The notes beneath the pieces were generated by a model. It made no database searches, was not told where the DNA came from, and saw only the letters and a program-made list of their open reading frames with translations. This document shows, piece by piece, positions 6,252 through 13,942 of a stretch of DNA of 20,846 bases. Source of the DNA: a virus; the IMG/VR virus record IMGVR_UViG_3300035670_001432, positions 1 through 20,846 of that record. One strand, given 5' to 3'. A program made the translations under genes and the position numbers. The first letter of the stretch is position 1, and each line of letters begins with the position of its first letter.

Positions 6252-9014
6252 TTATCTTATCGTAAGTTGAGACTTGTTGCTAATTATATTTACACCTCCA
6301 GATCTTGGAAATGATATTGATTTGGGAATTTGTGTTTGAGATGAAACTGGTATTTTTTTCTCAATTATAATTGGTTGTATCATAACAATAGATTCTGATT
6401 GATTATCATACGATGCTCTAGATTGTATAGACTTAACTTTTTTCCCAATTAATCCACCGCCTTCAAAAGCAACATGAACGTGATTATAATGATTATTTGG
6501 ATCTATGGGGGAAACTTTTTTTCCATCCTTTATACTAAATCCTAAAGGAGTGTAAAATATTTCTTTTGCCGTAGATCCAAATTTTTTTACTAGTTCTTTA
6601 GCCAGTTTCATTTGTTCTGGAGTTCCTCTACCAACTGCATCATTAGAAAAGTCCATTGCTCTACCCATTCCATGATAACCAGGATCATTCGGTCTTATAT
6701 AAGAATATAAAGGAACACCAAAACTTTCTGCAATTTTTTTAGCTAATTGAAGATTTCCTTGTTCTGTTCCTAACTGAACACTTGTTGGTGGTTGATAAGT
6801 TCCTTGTTCACCTTTCTGCAATGCTGCAAAAATCTGTTTGGAATACTTCCAACGATCTCCGAGATGACCCCATTTAATATAATTGTAAGAAGCATCCTGC
6901 AATTGCTTTTCTGTTGCTTGAGGATTCATAAATTCATCGAGTAATCCATATTGCCTCAATTCTTCCTTAATCCATTTGATTTGTTCAGCATTACTTGCAG
7001 TTTCTAATGGTTTTCCTAAAAATTTTTCAGCATTTGCAATTCTACCACTATTACTTGTCCAACTCATTAATCCTTTATTAGTTCCTCCACCATCATTAAG
7101 AACCCAAGGAGTTCTTTGCCCCTTCCATCCAGATTCTTGTTGAATATTTCCAGCAAGAATTGCAGCAGCAAGAGGAGGAAATCCAGCAGCCATTAATAAT
7201 CTAGCACCACCAATAGCATCACTAGCAGATCCAAGTTCCATAGCATCATCAGTGATATCTAAACCAGAAGAAAATTCTTGCAATGGTTTTAATCCAAGAT
7301 TTTTTCTCAAATCATTAATTGCATTTGTAACTTTATTTTTTACTAATTCTTCCACGGAGGATGAAACCCAACCACTAATATCTTTCATCATATCATTTCC
7401 AATCATTCCACCATTAGCAAAAGCTTGAATTAAATTTCCTTGAAGTATACCTTTAGAAATTGCATTGTTTATCCATGCATTTATTCCTTTCCCAATGATT
7501 TGATAATCTGTTCCATCTGGAATTTGTCCAAGTAAAACCTTCCCAAAAAGATTAAAAATTGGTCCTAAAAATGGAATCATTCCCATTTGTTTCGCAGTGT
7601 CATTCAAAAATCCAAAAGGATTCATTACTTTTCCAATCTGGTTTTTTGGTGGTTCTGGAAAAATACTTTTAATTTTCTTTTCTCCACCAACAGATGAACC
7701 GGGTTTTATTTGTCTTGGTGGGGGAGAACTATATGATTTTCTGACAGTTCTCTTAATTTTTCCACCAACTACTTGCCCCTTTCTAGTAGTTACTTTACCA
7801 CCAACTGCCATTTTCTTTGGCTTATTTGCCGTCAAAGTATCATAGAGTGCTCCACCAACAATATCACCCAAAATACCACCCAAAATTGTACCCACAAAAG
7901 GCACAGGAATAAAAGTTCCAAGGGCAGAACCAATAGTTGACCCAACTGCTTTTGCAGCAGCTCTTCCAGGATCTTCTCTAAAAATTACTGTGCTAATAAT
8001 AAAATCAATAAGACCACCAATAATTGGAACTCTACCAAGCATTTTAGTAGCACCACTAGCAAATTTTGATCCACCTTTGCCAACAAATTTTCCGGTATTA
8101 TATAAAGATTTTTGAAATCCTGCACCTTTTTTAAATAGTGTTCCTGTTTCAAGTTGTGCGGTTGCCCCTCTAAAACCACGACCAACTCTATCTAAAGGAC
8201 CTCTTGGACCAGTTGGTGCAAGCATTCTCTCTCTCGTAAGAGATTGCCTTTGAAGATTTTCTTGAAATGTTCTCCCAGCAGCTGCTTGTCCTGGAGAACG
8301 ATATCTGGGACCTTTACCACGAGAAGCAACTCCTGCAGCATATCCAGAAGCATATCCAGAAGCATATCCACCATCACCTTTTTTAGTAAAATCAGTCCCA
8401 CCCATTGTTGCCATTCCAGCAACAATAGCAAGATTGATAAAAGTGTTTAAGTTACTAGAAAAATCATCAAAAGTTTTTTGAAAATCTTCACCACCTATAC
8501 TTTTAGTAAATGATCTAACACGATCATACGCATCATACCCAAAGTCAATAAAATTAATTATTCCTTTTAAAACATTACCAGAAAATTTTTCAAAAAACGA
8601 AATAACTGGGTCTATTTTTTTTGTAAATTCAATTAATTTTGGAAGGTATGGAAAAAGTTTATTAACTATAAATCCAATGATACTATAGACAAAAAATCTT
8701 TTAATAGAGTCTAATATATTTGTTCCTGGAATAGAAACAGACATTAATTTTGGGACTTTTAATCCTTGTTTAGTCTCTAATTTTTTTTCTTTTTTAATTC
8801 TTTCTTGATTTTTCTTTTCTTCTTTATCTTCTTTTTGCTTTTTCTTACTTTGAAGTGTTTTATTTTTTAAAATTTTATCAACTTTAATTACTTTTTCTTT
8901 TATTTCATAATTCAAAACATCATCCACCATCTTATCGTATGCTGAAGACATTCTATCAGCAGTTGACAAATACTTTGATGGAGGTAAAAGTTTTTTAGGA
9001 TTTATTACTGCCAT
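6252..9014 (-). CDS. Large tail protein with lysozyme-like and LAS/M15-type peptidase-like domains (920 aa)
   Basis: A multidomain tail or hub protein. Residues 40-85 are a highly charged Lys/Glu helix and 105-130 a hydrophobic segment. Residues 216-228 are a GYAS repeat. Residues 325-395 are Gly-rich and hydrophobic (VPIIGGLIDFIISTVIF, GTFIPVPFVGTILGGILGD), as in tape-measure proteins. Residues 600-735 resemble the phage tail lysozyme fold (PPLAAAILAGNIQQESGW with candidate catalytic Glu 627, KGLMSW, then IKWGHLGDRW). Residues 750-850 resemble LAS metallopeptidases: HGMGRAMDFS (His781, Asp788) and HYNHVHV (His845/His847) would be zinc ligands. Tape-measure-like GG motifs follow (FANGGMIG, FEGGGLIG). 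It would cut glycan and peptide bonds of peptidoglycan during DNA entry. Activity is inferred. Confidence 0.7.
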   Translation of the reverse strand: MAVINPKKLLPPSKYLSTADRMSSAYDKMVDDVLNYEIKEKVIKVDKILKNKTLQSKKKQKEDKEEKKNQERIKKEKKLETKQGLKVPKLMSVSIPGTNILDSIKRFFVYSIIGFIVNKLFPYLPKLIEFTKKIDPVISFFEKFSGNVLKGIINFIDFGYDAYDRVRSFTKSIGGEDFQKTFDDFSSNLNTFINLAIVAGMATMGGTDFTKKGDGGYASGYASGYAAGVASRGKGPRYRSPGQAAAGRTFQENLQRQSLTRERMLAPTGPRGPLDRVGRGFRGATAQLETGTLFKKGAGFQKSLYNTGKFVGKGGSKFASGATKMLGRVPIIGGLIDFIISTVIFREDPGRAAAKAVGSTIGSALGTFIPVPFVGTILGGILGDIVGGALYDTLTANKPKKMAVGGKVTTRKGQVVGGKIKRTVRKSYSSPPPRQIKPGSSVGGEKKIKSIFPEPPKNQIGKVMNPFGFLNDTAKQMGMIPFLGPIFNLFGKVLLGQIPDGTDYQIIGKGINAWINNAISKGILQGNLIQAFANGGMIGNDMMKDISGWVSSSVEELVKNKVTNAINDLRKNLGLKPLQEFSSGLDITDDAMELGSASDAIGGARLLMAAGFPPLAAAILAGNIQQESGWKGQRTPWVLNDGGGTNKGLMSWTSNSGRIANAEKFLGKPLETASNAEQIKWIKEELRQYGLLDEFMNPQATEKQLQDASYNYIKWGHLGDRWKYSKQIFAALQKGEQGTYQPPTSVQLGTEQGNLQLAKKIAESFGVPLYSYIRPNDPGYHGMGRAMDFSNDAVGRGTPEQMKLAKELVKKFGSTAKEIFYTPLGFSIKDGKKVSPIDPNNHYNHVHVAFEGGGLIGKKVKSIQSRASYDNQSESIVMIQPIIIEKKIPVSSQTQIPKSISFPRSGGVNIISNKSQLTIR
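8338..8369 (-). repeat. 12-bp in-frame tandem repeat encoding Gly-Tyr-Ala-Ser
   Basis: A 12-bp unit (GCATATCCAGAA on the plus strand) is repeated 2.7 times without mismatch. It encodes GYASGYASGYA at residues 216-226 of the 920-aa tail protein. The perfect identity at DNA level suggests a recent slippage expansion in a flexible linker. Confidence 0.8.
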
Positions 9015-9015
9015 T

Positions 9016-11262
9016 TTATATTAGAATACCATATCTTTGTGCATTTTGAATTCTAATTTCTTGAGCAGCAGAAGACACAACTGAAAATGAAGGAACTTTT
9101 GTTTCTGCTGTAAAATTCATAGATTGTTGAGTTTCAGATTGTTTAATTGGAGGAAGAGTTATCATTGCACCAGTTCCTCTTGATCTACTTGGGGGTTCTG
9201 GGACATTAATATTTACTTTTCTTTTTCCTAATTTTGCTGGAGTAGAATTGTTATCTAAATTAGCCGTCAATTTATCAAGAAAAGGGACTCCCAATTTATC
9301 AACAACATCTTTGGTAAGAATATATTCTCCCGGTTGTGCATCAATTCTTTGCCTATCTGCAGTGGCTCCCTTGATGTCTTTTCCAGTATTTTCTTTTATC
9401 AATCCACCACCCATAAAAGGCAAAGAAGTTGGCATCATAAATCCAACAGATTGCATTAATGATGGTTTTAATTTTGGTTTTGGTTCTTTCTTTTTAGTTA
9501 CTCCATATCCAGACTTTATTAATTGATTTGCGACTTTAAATCTATCTTCAAAGTGAGGAACGACTGCCTTTTCATAATCCATCAAGAAAATTTTAGTGGC
9601 TTCTTGAACAGTTTTTGAAGAATTCAATCTGGATTTTACCTTACGATATTCTGGATGATTATTCATTTCATGAAGAATAAAATCAATTTGGGTGGTTAAA
9701 TCATTCCAAGGTTTACTCATTTTCTTGGCAAAGGACAATAGATTAATATTATCAGTATCGTATCTTCCTCCCATTTCCCATTGAGCCAATCCTCTTCCAG
9801 GACCTCCACCCATTTGGCGAGTATTTGGATCATAAGTATACCCAGTTTCTACTCCAATGTTTGCAACGATTCCAGCAGCTGCTTGAGGAGTCATTCCACC
9901 TCTGAGTAGTCTATTATAAATTAAAATTGCTTTTTGATTAAGCAAATTGCCCATTGGTTGCTTTGTTCCAATAGTTCCACCTTTATTAAATCCCACTAAA
10001 CCACCAAATGCTTTTCCTATAATTTTATTTGTAATTGTTTTTGGTTTATTTGCGTTTGGTCCGACATTATATGAAAGTGGGTCAACTCCAGTATCCATAA
10101 TCATTCTTTCACGAGCACCAACTTGAAGAACTGATTCTCCTTTTTGAAGAACTGCACCGCCTCCACCCTCTATTGGGAAAAATTGCGTATCTTGCCCAGC
10201 ACCATCTACTCCGATTCCACTATTCCCATCAACAATTCCACTAAAAATTGAATCAATATTACCACCACTAGAATACAAGTTAGACATTCCTTGCCCAAAT
10301 ATCGCAAATGGAGATCTTTTTGATTTTTCCAATTCGTCCTTTACAACTTCTGGTTGAACTTTACGTCTAGATGCCTCGTTTTCAATTTGTTTTTTTTCTT
10401 CGTTTTGTCTTTGCATTTCGGCACCAAGAGTTGCTGTTCCTGCAATCACTCCAGCGGCAATTAAGGGATTACTCTTCGTAAAAGAAATTAATTTTGGAAT
10501 TGCAAACTTTGCAAGTCTGAGTGTTAACTTAGCAATAGTACCAACAATAGTACGAACGAATTTTCCAAGAGGAGTAGCAAATAATACCCAAGCCCCAAGT
10601 AATGAAGGCCACCAATCTTTTAAAAATCTACCAATAGTTTCTAATTTTTCTTTATTTTTTGGATCAGAAGCCCAATCCATGAACAACTTAAATGCTCTTC
10701 CAAGTAGTGTAAAAGTTATAAATCGAATAATATTGTCTAAAATATTTTGAACAGGCGATAACAATTTTTGTGCTGATTTTACAATATTTTTTCCTGCACC
10801 TTCTAATAACTCTTCTTTTCTTTTTCTTTTTAAATTTTCTTTTGTTTTTTTATCTTCTTGTAATTTTTCTTTATCAATTTTTTCTTGATTTGTTAATGAC
10901 TTTATAATAGAATCCAAACTTTCTTTAATGGGGACAATAGCACCCCTCACACCTTTTAGTTGATCTGTTGATATTTCTTTTGCTGGGGAAATAAGTTTTG
11001 TAGTTGCAATACTAGCAGCAGTTATTTTCTTTTTATTTACTTTAGGTATAAATCTTCCTTCTTTTCCTCTTATTCTTTTTCTTTCATTTGAAAGTAATGC
11101 AAGTTCTTCATCTGGTAATTTATTTTCACCAAAAGAACCTTTAACAATTCTTTCTTTTAATAAAGTAAGATAAGTATCATAATCTAAATCAAAAACATCC
11201 TCAAGACCTAACAGTCTTAATATTCTTTCATCAATAGTTTCGTTAATTGCCCTATCTGCCAT
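9016..11262 (-). CDS. Tape-measure-type tail protein with an embedded tail-lysozyme-like domain (748 aa)
   Basis: Residues 115-155 are a charged coiled-coil-like helix, followed by hydrophobic segments (178-195, 215-245, 262-282) as in tape-measure proteins. Residues 440-585 match the phage tail lysozyme pattern: GGMTPQAAAGIVANIGVETG (candidate catalytic Glu 472), GPGRGLAQWE (488-496), then a helical half ending FEDRFKVANQLI. Residues 615-665 carry the tape-measure-associated GGGLIKENTG and ATADRQRIDAQPGEYILTKD motifs, also hinted at in the 920-aa neighbour. It follows gp26 and the 58-aa ORF, the usual place of the tape measure after the chaperones, and overlaps that ORF by 11 nt. It has no clear Shine-Dalgarno, so it is probably coupled. 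Whether this or the 920-aa protein is the true ruler is open. Confidence 0.7.
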   Translation of the reverse strand: MADRAINETIDERILRLLGLEDVFDLDYDTYLTLLKERIVKGSFGENKLPDEELALLSNERKRIRGKEGRFIPKVNKKKITAASIATTKLISPAKEISTDQLKGVRGAIVPIKESLDSIIKSLTNQEKIDKEKLQEDKKTKENLKRKRKEELLEGAGKNIVKSAQKLLSPVQNILDNIIRFITFTLLGRAFKLFMDWASDPKNKEKLETIGRFLKDWWPSLLGAWVLFATPLGKFVRTIVGTIAKLTLRLAKFAIPKLISFTKSNPLIAAGVIAGTATLGAEMQRQNEEKKQIENEASRRKVQPEVVKDELEKSKRSPFAIFGQGMSNLYSSGGNIDSIFSGIVDGNSGIGVDGAGQDTQFFPIEGGGGAVLQKGESVLQVGARERMIMDTGVDPLSYNVGPNANKPKTITNKIIGKAFGGLVGFNKGGTIGTKQPMGNLLNQKAILIYNRLLRGGMTPQAAAGIVANIGVETGYTYDPNTRQMGGGPGRGLAQWEMGGRYDTDNINLLSFAKKMSKPWNDLTTQIDFILHEMNNHPEYRKVKSRLNSSKTVQEATKIFLMDYEKAVVPHFEDRFKVANQLIKSGYGVTKKKEPKPKLKPSLMQSVGFMMPTSLPFMGGGLIKENTGKDIKGATADRQRIDAQPGEYILTKDVVDKLGVPFLDKLTANLDNNSTPAKLGKRKVNINVPEPPSRSRGTGAMITLPPIKQSETQQSMNFTAETKVPSFSVVSSAAQEIRIQNAQRYGILI

Positions 11263-11428
11263 TTTGTTGTTGCTTGAGTTTTTCTTCCTCTAAATGATTT
11301 TTCAATAAAGCAACATACACATCCCTTTCCCAAGGCATCATATTTTCAATCTCCGTTAATGAGTATTTATGATACTGCATTAAGGCAAAATTTAATTGAA
11401 AATAATTTTCGAGGTCCATATGGACCAT
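11252..11428 (-). CDS. 58-aa ORF in the -1 frame of gp26, probable tail-chaperone extension
   Basis: This short ORF runs from ATG 11428 (or ATG 11419) to TAG at 11252 and overlaps the next gene by 11 nt. The protein is helical and charged: ENYFQLNFALMQYHKYSLTE, then MMPWERDVYVALLKNHLEEE. Neither ATG has a Shine-Dalgarno sequence. The frame is exactly -1 to gp26 and is open back across the slippery heptamer at 11437-11443. It may therefore be made as the tail of a gp26 fusion (238 + 61 = 299 aa), as lambda GT is. Its place matches T4 gene 51 (26-51-27), annotated as a hub assembly catalyst, but it is far shorter than T4 gp51 (about 249 aa), so I leave the symbol empty. Confidence 0.7.
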   Translation of the reverse strand: MVHMDLENYFQLNFALMQYHKYSLTEIENMMPWERDVYVALLKNHLEEEKLKQQQNGR

Positions 11429-11443
11429 GGCTATGCGAAAAAA
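11413..11443 (-). other. Candidate -1 programmed ribosomal frameshift site (slippery heptamer plus stem-loop)
   Basis: In the gp26 frame the last codons read AGT TTT TTC GCA TAG. T_TTT_TTC (11437-11443) is an in-frame X_XXY_YYZ heptamer, two codons before the stop. Ten nucleotides downstream lies the perfect palindrome GGTCCATATGGACC (11413-11426), which can form a 5-bp GC-rich stem with an ATAT loop. Slipping back one base gives CGC ATA GCC ATG and continues without a stop through the 58-aa ORF. All elements are seen directly; use of the site is inferred. Confidence 0.6.
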
Positions 11444-12150
11444 CTTGATAACCCTTCTAAAACAACTTCACTTTCAACTTCTGTTTTTGGATTTGTAACT
11501 TTGACTTTGTGAGAAAGTTTTGGCATTGTCTCAAAAAACTTTTCAATTTGTTTAAATTGCGACGAATTCATTTGATCTAAAAATTCCACTAATTCTTTTT
11601 TGGTCACATCATTTGCAGTCCAAACTTCGTCTTCCGTATAAATTTTATCAATACATGAAGCAATCAAATCAAATGATTGCTCCATATTAGTTTCACCAGA
11701 AAAATCAAAGTTATTTTTAATGAATTGATCCAATGATGGATATTTCATTTCCATCATTACTGAATCATCAACTTTAATTTTTTTATCGTGATTTTTATTT
11801 TTTTGAACTTTAATATTGTCTACATTAATTGAAACAGGAACCGCCGTTTCATTATCATCTGGACAAATAACATTAACTTCTATTTCTTCTCCAACAGATT
11901 TTCCACGAATATTCAGGAAAAGATATTCAATATCGAATGTAGGAAGAGACTCCACTTTAACATTTTTTGTTTCAATGCAATTTTTGATTACTGTTTTTAT
12001 TGCTGTTGTAATCTGTTTAACATCTTCAGATTCTAAAGCAAGGACAAGAAGTTTTTCTTCTCTTACTAAAAAGGGTCTATATCTTATTGTTTGTTCTGTA
12101 GATGGCAACTCAAGATCGTAAGTTGGCGTAGAAATCTTTGGTAAAGGCAT
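11431..12150 (-). CDS. gp26: gp26 baseplate hub subunit / tail chaperone-like protein (239 aa)
   Basis: Similar to T4 gp26 (208 aa; T4 baseplate protein family). The N-terminus, YDLELPSTEQTIRYRPFLVREEK, has the family's 'RPF-VKEEK' signature. It is followed by FDIEYLFLNIRGKSVGE (residues about 73-90), MKYPSLDQF, an acidic helical region with CIDKIYTEDEVW, and the ending RFFETMPKLSHKV...LEGLSSFF (here KFFETMPKLSHKV). gp26 is needed for hub assembly. In other long-tailed phages the gene in this place encodes the tape-measure chaperone. The start has AGGA 6 nt upstream, and a late-type AATAAATA lies 29 nt before it. The 3' end contains a slippery heptamer and may allow a 299-aa frameshift product. 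Confidence 0.85.
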   Translation of the reverse strand: MPLPKISTPTYDLELPSTEQTIRYRPFLVREEKLLVLALESEDVKQITTAIKTVIKNCIETKNVKVESLPTFDIEYLFLNIRGKSVGEEIEVNVICPDDNETAVPVSINVDNIKVQKNKNHDKKIKVDDSVMMEMKYPSLDQFIKNNFDFSGETNMEQSFDLIASCIDKIYTEDEVWTANDVTKKELVEFLDQMNSSQFKQIEKFFETMPKLSHKVKVTNPKTEVESEVVLEGLSSFFA

Positions 12151-12178
12151 AATGTCCTATAAAATGTTTCAGTAATAT

Positions 12179-12186
12179 TATTTATT
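12179..12186 (-). promoter_or_regulatory. Late-promoter-like element AATAAATA before gp26
   Basis: The minus strand reads AATAAATA, one base from the T4 late consensus TATAAATA and within the relaxed NATAAATA form reported for cyanophages. It overlaps the stop of the gp54-like gene. Transcription would start near 12173, about 23 nt before the gp26 ATG. It is AT-rich, so chance occurrence is possible. Confidence 0.4.
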
Positions 12187-12973
12187 ACCCCAAGTTTTGA
12201 TTAATTAAATTTAATTCTCGAAGTGTTCCAGGTCCTGTTAAAGTTCCTCCACCTGTTCTTACAGAAAGATTTTGTTCAAATCCAGTTTGAGCTTGAGTAA
12301 CTAAAGACTCTGTTGGAGCACTAATCCAATATCTGCTGTAAGAAAATGAAACAGTGCATTTTAAAAGATCAGATTGATCATAAGAAACTGGCATTGAATT
12401 TATATTAATTGGATATGCATTTTCAAAATTATAAGTTAATGCATTTCCTGTACCTACTTCAGATAAACTACTCAGATCATAATCTTTTTCAAATTTTGTT
12501 ACTGATAATGAATCTGCATAATAATTTCTTGGATAATTAACTCTGTAGTTGTAATTTTTTTGAGAAACTGGTGTTTTTGCAGTGTATTGTTCATTAACAA
12601 TATATCCAATCCACGCTTCAAAAAATTTAATTACATAATATTGTTTTTGATCGTTTATTGTAACATAAAAAGTAAAGTCTATTCTATCATCATATATTCT
12701 TCTATAAGCATGTTTTTCTGAAACACCATGATAATCATTATCAATATCAATTGTTGCTAGAGATGATCCAGGTAAAGATGCTTCAGCACAAGCCAATGAC
12801 ACGTAATCATAAGTATCATTAGCACCTAAAGTTGTTCTCCACAAAGTCATCCTATTTGATATAAACTCAGTACCAGGTGGTTGAAAGTTGCAAATGTATT
12901 GTGACGTTAAAGATGGTCTTAATAATTTACTTCTAATACTATCAATAGTGTGTCTTTGTACTATTGTTGCCAT
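12185..12973 (-). CDS. gp54: gp54-like baseplate tail-tube initiator, tail-tube fold (262 aa)
   Basis: The pattern is that of the gp19/gp54 tail-tube fold. An N-terminal arm is followed by strands, with PGSSLATIDIDNDYHGVSEKH (residues about 67-88). Then comes a strand-helix unit (DDRIDFTFYVTINDQ-KQYYVIKFFEAWIGYI), which in tube proteins forms the barrel and its flanking helix. A final strand pair is AYPININSMPVSYDQ-SDLLKCTVSFSYSRYW, closely parallel to the LWP...ALDYW ending of T4 gp19. In T4, gp54 sits on gp48 and starts tube assembly. Length (262 versus about 320 in T4 gp54) and baseplate context favour gp54 over the main tube protein gp19. It starts 29 bp from the divergent gp4 gene; no Shine-Dalgarno is clear. 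Confidence 0.6.
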   Translation of the reverse strand: MATIVQRHTIDSIRSKLLRPSLTSQYICNFQPPGTEFISNRMTLWRTTLGANDTYDYVSLACAEASLPGSSLATIDIDNDYHGVSEKHAYRRIYDDRIDFTFYVTINDQKQYYVIKFFEAWIGYIVNEQYTAKTPVSQKNYNYRVNYPRNYYADSLSVTKFEKDYDLSSLSEVGTGNALTYNFENAYPININSMPVSYDQSDLLKCTVSFSYSRYWISAPTESLVTQAQTGFEQNLSVRTGGGTLTGPGTLRELNLINQNLG

Positions 12974-12974
12974 C

Positions 12975-12982
12975 TATAAATA
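12975..12982 (+). promoter_or_regulatory. T4-type late promoter TATAAATA before gp4
   Basis: A perfect match to the T4 late promoter -10 element TATAAATA lies in the 29-bp divergent gap. The predicted start is near 12989, about 14 nt before the gp4 ATG. It would drive gp4, the 157-aa gene and probably gp48 and gp53. Use requires the phage late factors; gp33 is encoded in this window and gp55 is not. Confidence 0.75.
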
Positions 12983-13002
12983 TGTGTACTGATATATTAT
13001 GT

Positions 13003-13449
13003 ATGGCAGAAAGCATCAAGAGTCTTTACAAACCAGAATATCCAAAAAAATATAAAGGAAATCCTAATAATATTATTTGCCGTAGTAGCTGGGAAAGACG
13101 TTTTTGTAGATGGTGTGATCTGAATGAAAATATTCTTGAATGGGGAAGTGAGGAATTTTTTATTCCATATCTTTCCCCAATTGACAATAAAGTTCACAGA
13201 TACTTTCCAGATTTTTTAATCAAAGTAAAAGAACAATCTGGTCAAATCAAAAAATATGTTATTGAAGTAAAACCAAAAAAACAAACTATTCCCCCAGTTC
13301 AAACTTCAAAAAAGAGAACAAAGACATTTATCAACGAAGCAAAGACTTATGCTGTAAATGAAGCAAAATGGAGAACAGCAAAAGAATGGTGTGCTGATAG
13401 AATGTTAGAATTTAGAATCATTACCGAAGAAGAATTAGGTATCAAATAA
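13003..13449 (+). CDS. gp4: gp4 head completion protein (148 aa)
   Basis: Clear relative of T4 gp4 (150 aa), which acts after DNA packaging to make the head ready for tail joining. Shared blocks are YKGNP-NI-RSSWE-F-W-D (residues 17-39), LEWGSEEFFIPY (45-56), RYFPDFLI (66-73), YVIEVKPKKQT-PPV (85-99) and a C-terminal KWRTA...FRIITEE. Residues P69-D70 and E88-x-K90 form a PD...ExK arrangement like that of PD-(D/E)XK nucleases. The ORF is open 39 nt further upstream, but ATG 13003 matches the T4 length and leaves room for the late promoter. The stop overlaps the next start as TAATG, so the downstream gene is coupled. Confidence 0.92.
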   Translation: MAESIKSLYKPEYPKKYKGNPNNIICRSSWERRFCRWCDLNENILEWGSEEFFIPYLSPIDNKVHRYFPDFLIKVKEQSGQIKKYVIEVKPKKQTIPPVQTSKKRTKTFINEAKTYAVNEAKWRTAKEWCADRMLEFRIITEEELGIK

Positions 13450-13922
13450 TGGAAAAAAAGGTCAGCAGAGCAAAAAAACAAGAAGGCACTTTTCTTTCCA
13501 GACAAAGAGAAAAATTAGAGGAACAAAGAAATAGAAGAATTAATTTATTGAAAAAAAATTTAGACAAAGTTAGTGATCCTGAGGATATGATGTTAGAAAT
13601 TATGAGTGTTTTGACTGAAAAGGAGTTAATTCCAGATCCAGGAAATTATTATACTTTTGTTTATCGTGCTAAAACAATAAAGGATAAAGCAAAACAATAT
13701 TCAGGAATGCCTACTGAAGAAGTTTATTATGATCAACACCCTCTTGTTGCAGTGATGGAAATTAAATCGTGGGGATTTAAAGGTTTAAATTTTCATTGGG
13801 GAATGATGAGAAATTATACTTGGGAAGAGGTAATGGGTCAATTGCATTTAATTTATTCTCACGAAATTGATTACTTTAGATCTTTGAATTATGCAAAACT
13901 CATAAAATATAGCACTAAATAA
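13449..13922 (+). CDS. Conserved phage protein of unknown function in the gp4-gp48 operon (157 aa)
   Basis: I do not recognise a T4 counterpart. Residues 1-60 are charged and helical, probably a coiled coil (RAKKQEGTFLSRQREKLEEQ, then RRINLLKKNLDKV). Residues 63-75 (DPGNYYTFVYRAKT) and 95-128 (DQHPLVAVMEIKSWGFKGLN, FHWG, YTWEEV) form a compact beta-type core rich in aromatic and glycine residues. The last 25 residues are helical. A related 'D-x-x-P-L-V ... GFKGLNFHWG' pattern occurs in several T4-like marine phages, usually annotated hypothetical. It is coupled to gp4 by TAATG and precedes gp48, so a virion or head-tail joining role is likely but unproven. Confidence 0.75.
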   Translation: MEKKVSRAKKQEGTFLSRQREKLEEQRNRRINLLKKNLDKVSDPEDMMLEIMSVLTEKELIPDPGNYYTFVYRAKTIKDKAKQYSGMPTEEVYYDQHPLVAVMEIKSWGFKGLNFHWGMMRNYTWEEVMGQLHLIYSHEIDYFRSLNYAKLIKYSTK

Positions 13923-13942
13923 ATAAAAACTCCTTATAAATG
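13918..13942 (+). promoter_or_regulatory. Two overlapping late-promoter-like elements before gp48
   Basis: Plus strand: AATAAATA at 13918-13925 and TATAAATG at 13935-13942, each one base from TATAAATA. They lie at the start of the longest non-coding gap in the window (13923-14001). Either would give a leader of about 50-70 nt before gp48. Nothing else is recognisable in the gap except the strong ribosome binding site at its end. Confidence 0.4.

Noticed and set aside
8192-8450. ORFs on both strands inside the 920-aa tail gene
   Set aside because: They have Leu/Val- or Ser-rich shadow composition from the GC-richer, repeat-containing region, with no start signals and no resemblance to known proteins.
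11364-11371. CATAAATA on the minus strand before the 748-aa gene
   Set aside because: It fits the loose NATAAATA form but lies inside the 58-aa ORF, about 100 nt from the next start, in AT-rich sequence. It is too weak to list.
11816-12121. Plus-strand 101-aa ORF opposite gp26
   Set aside because: It is a shadow of a well-recognised gene, with no Shine-Dalgarno or promoter.
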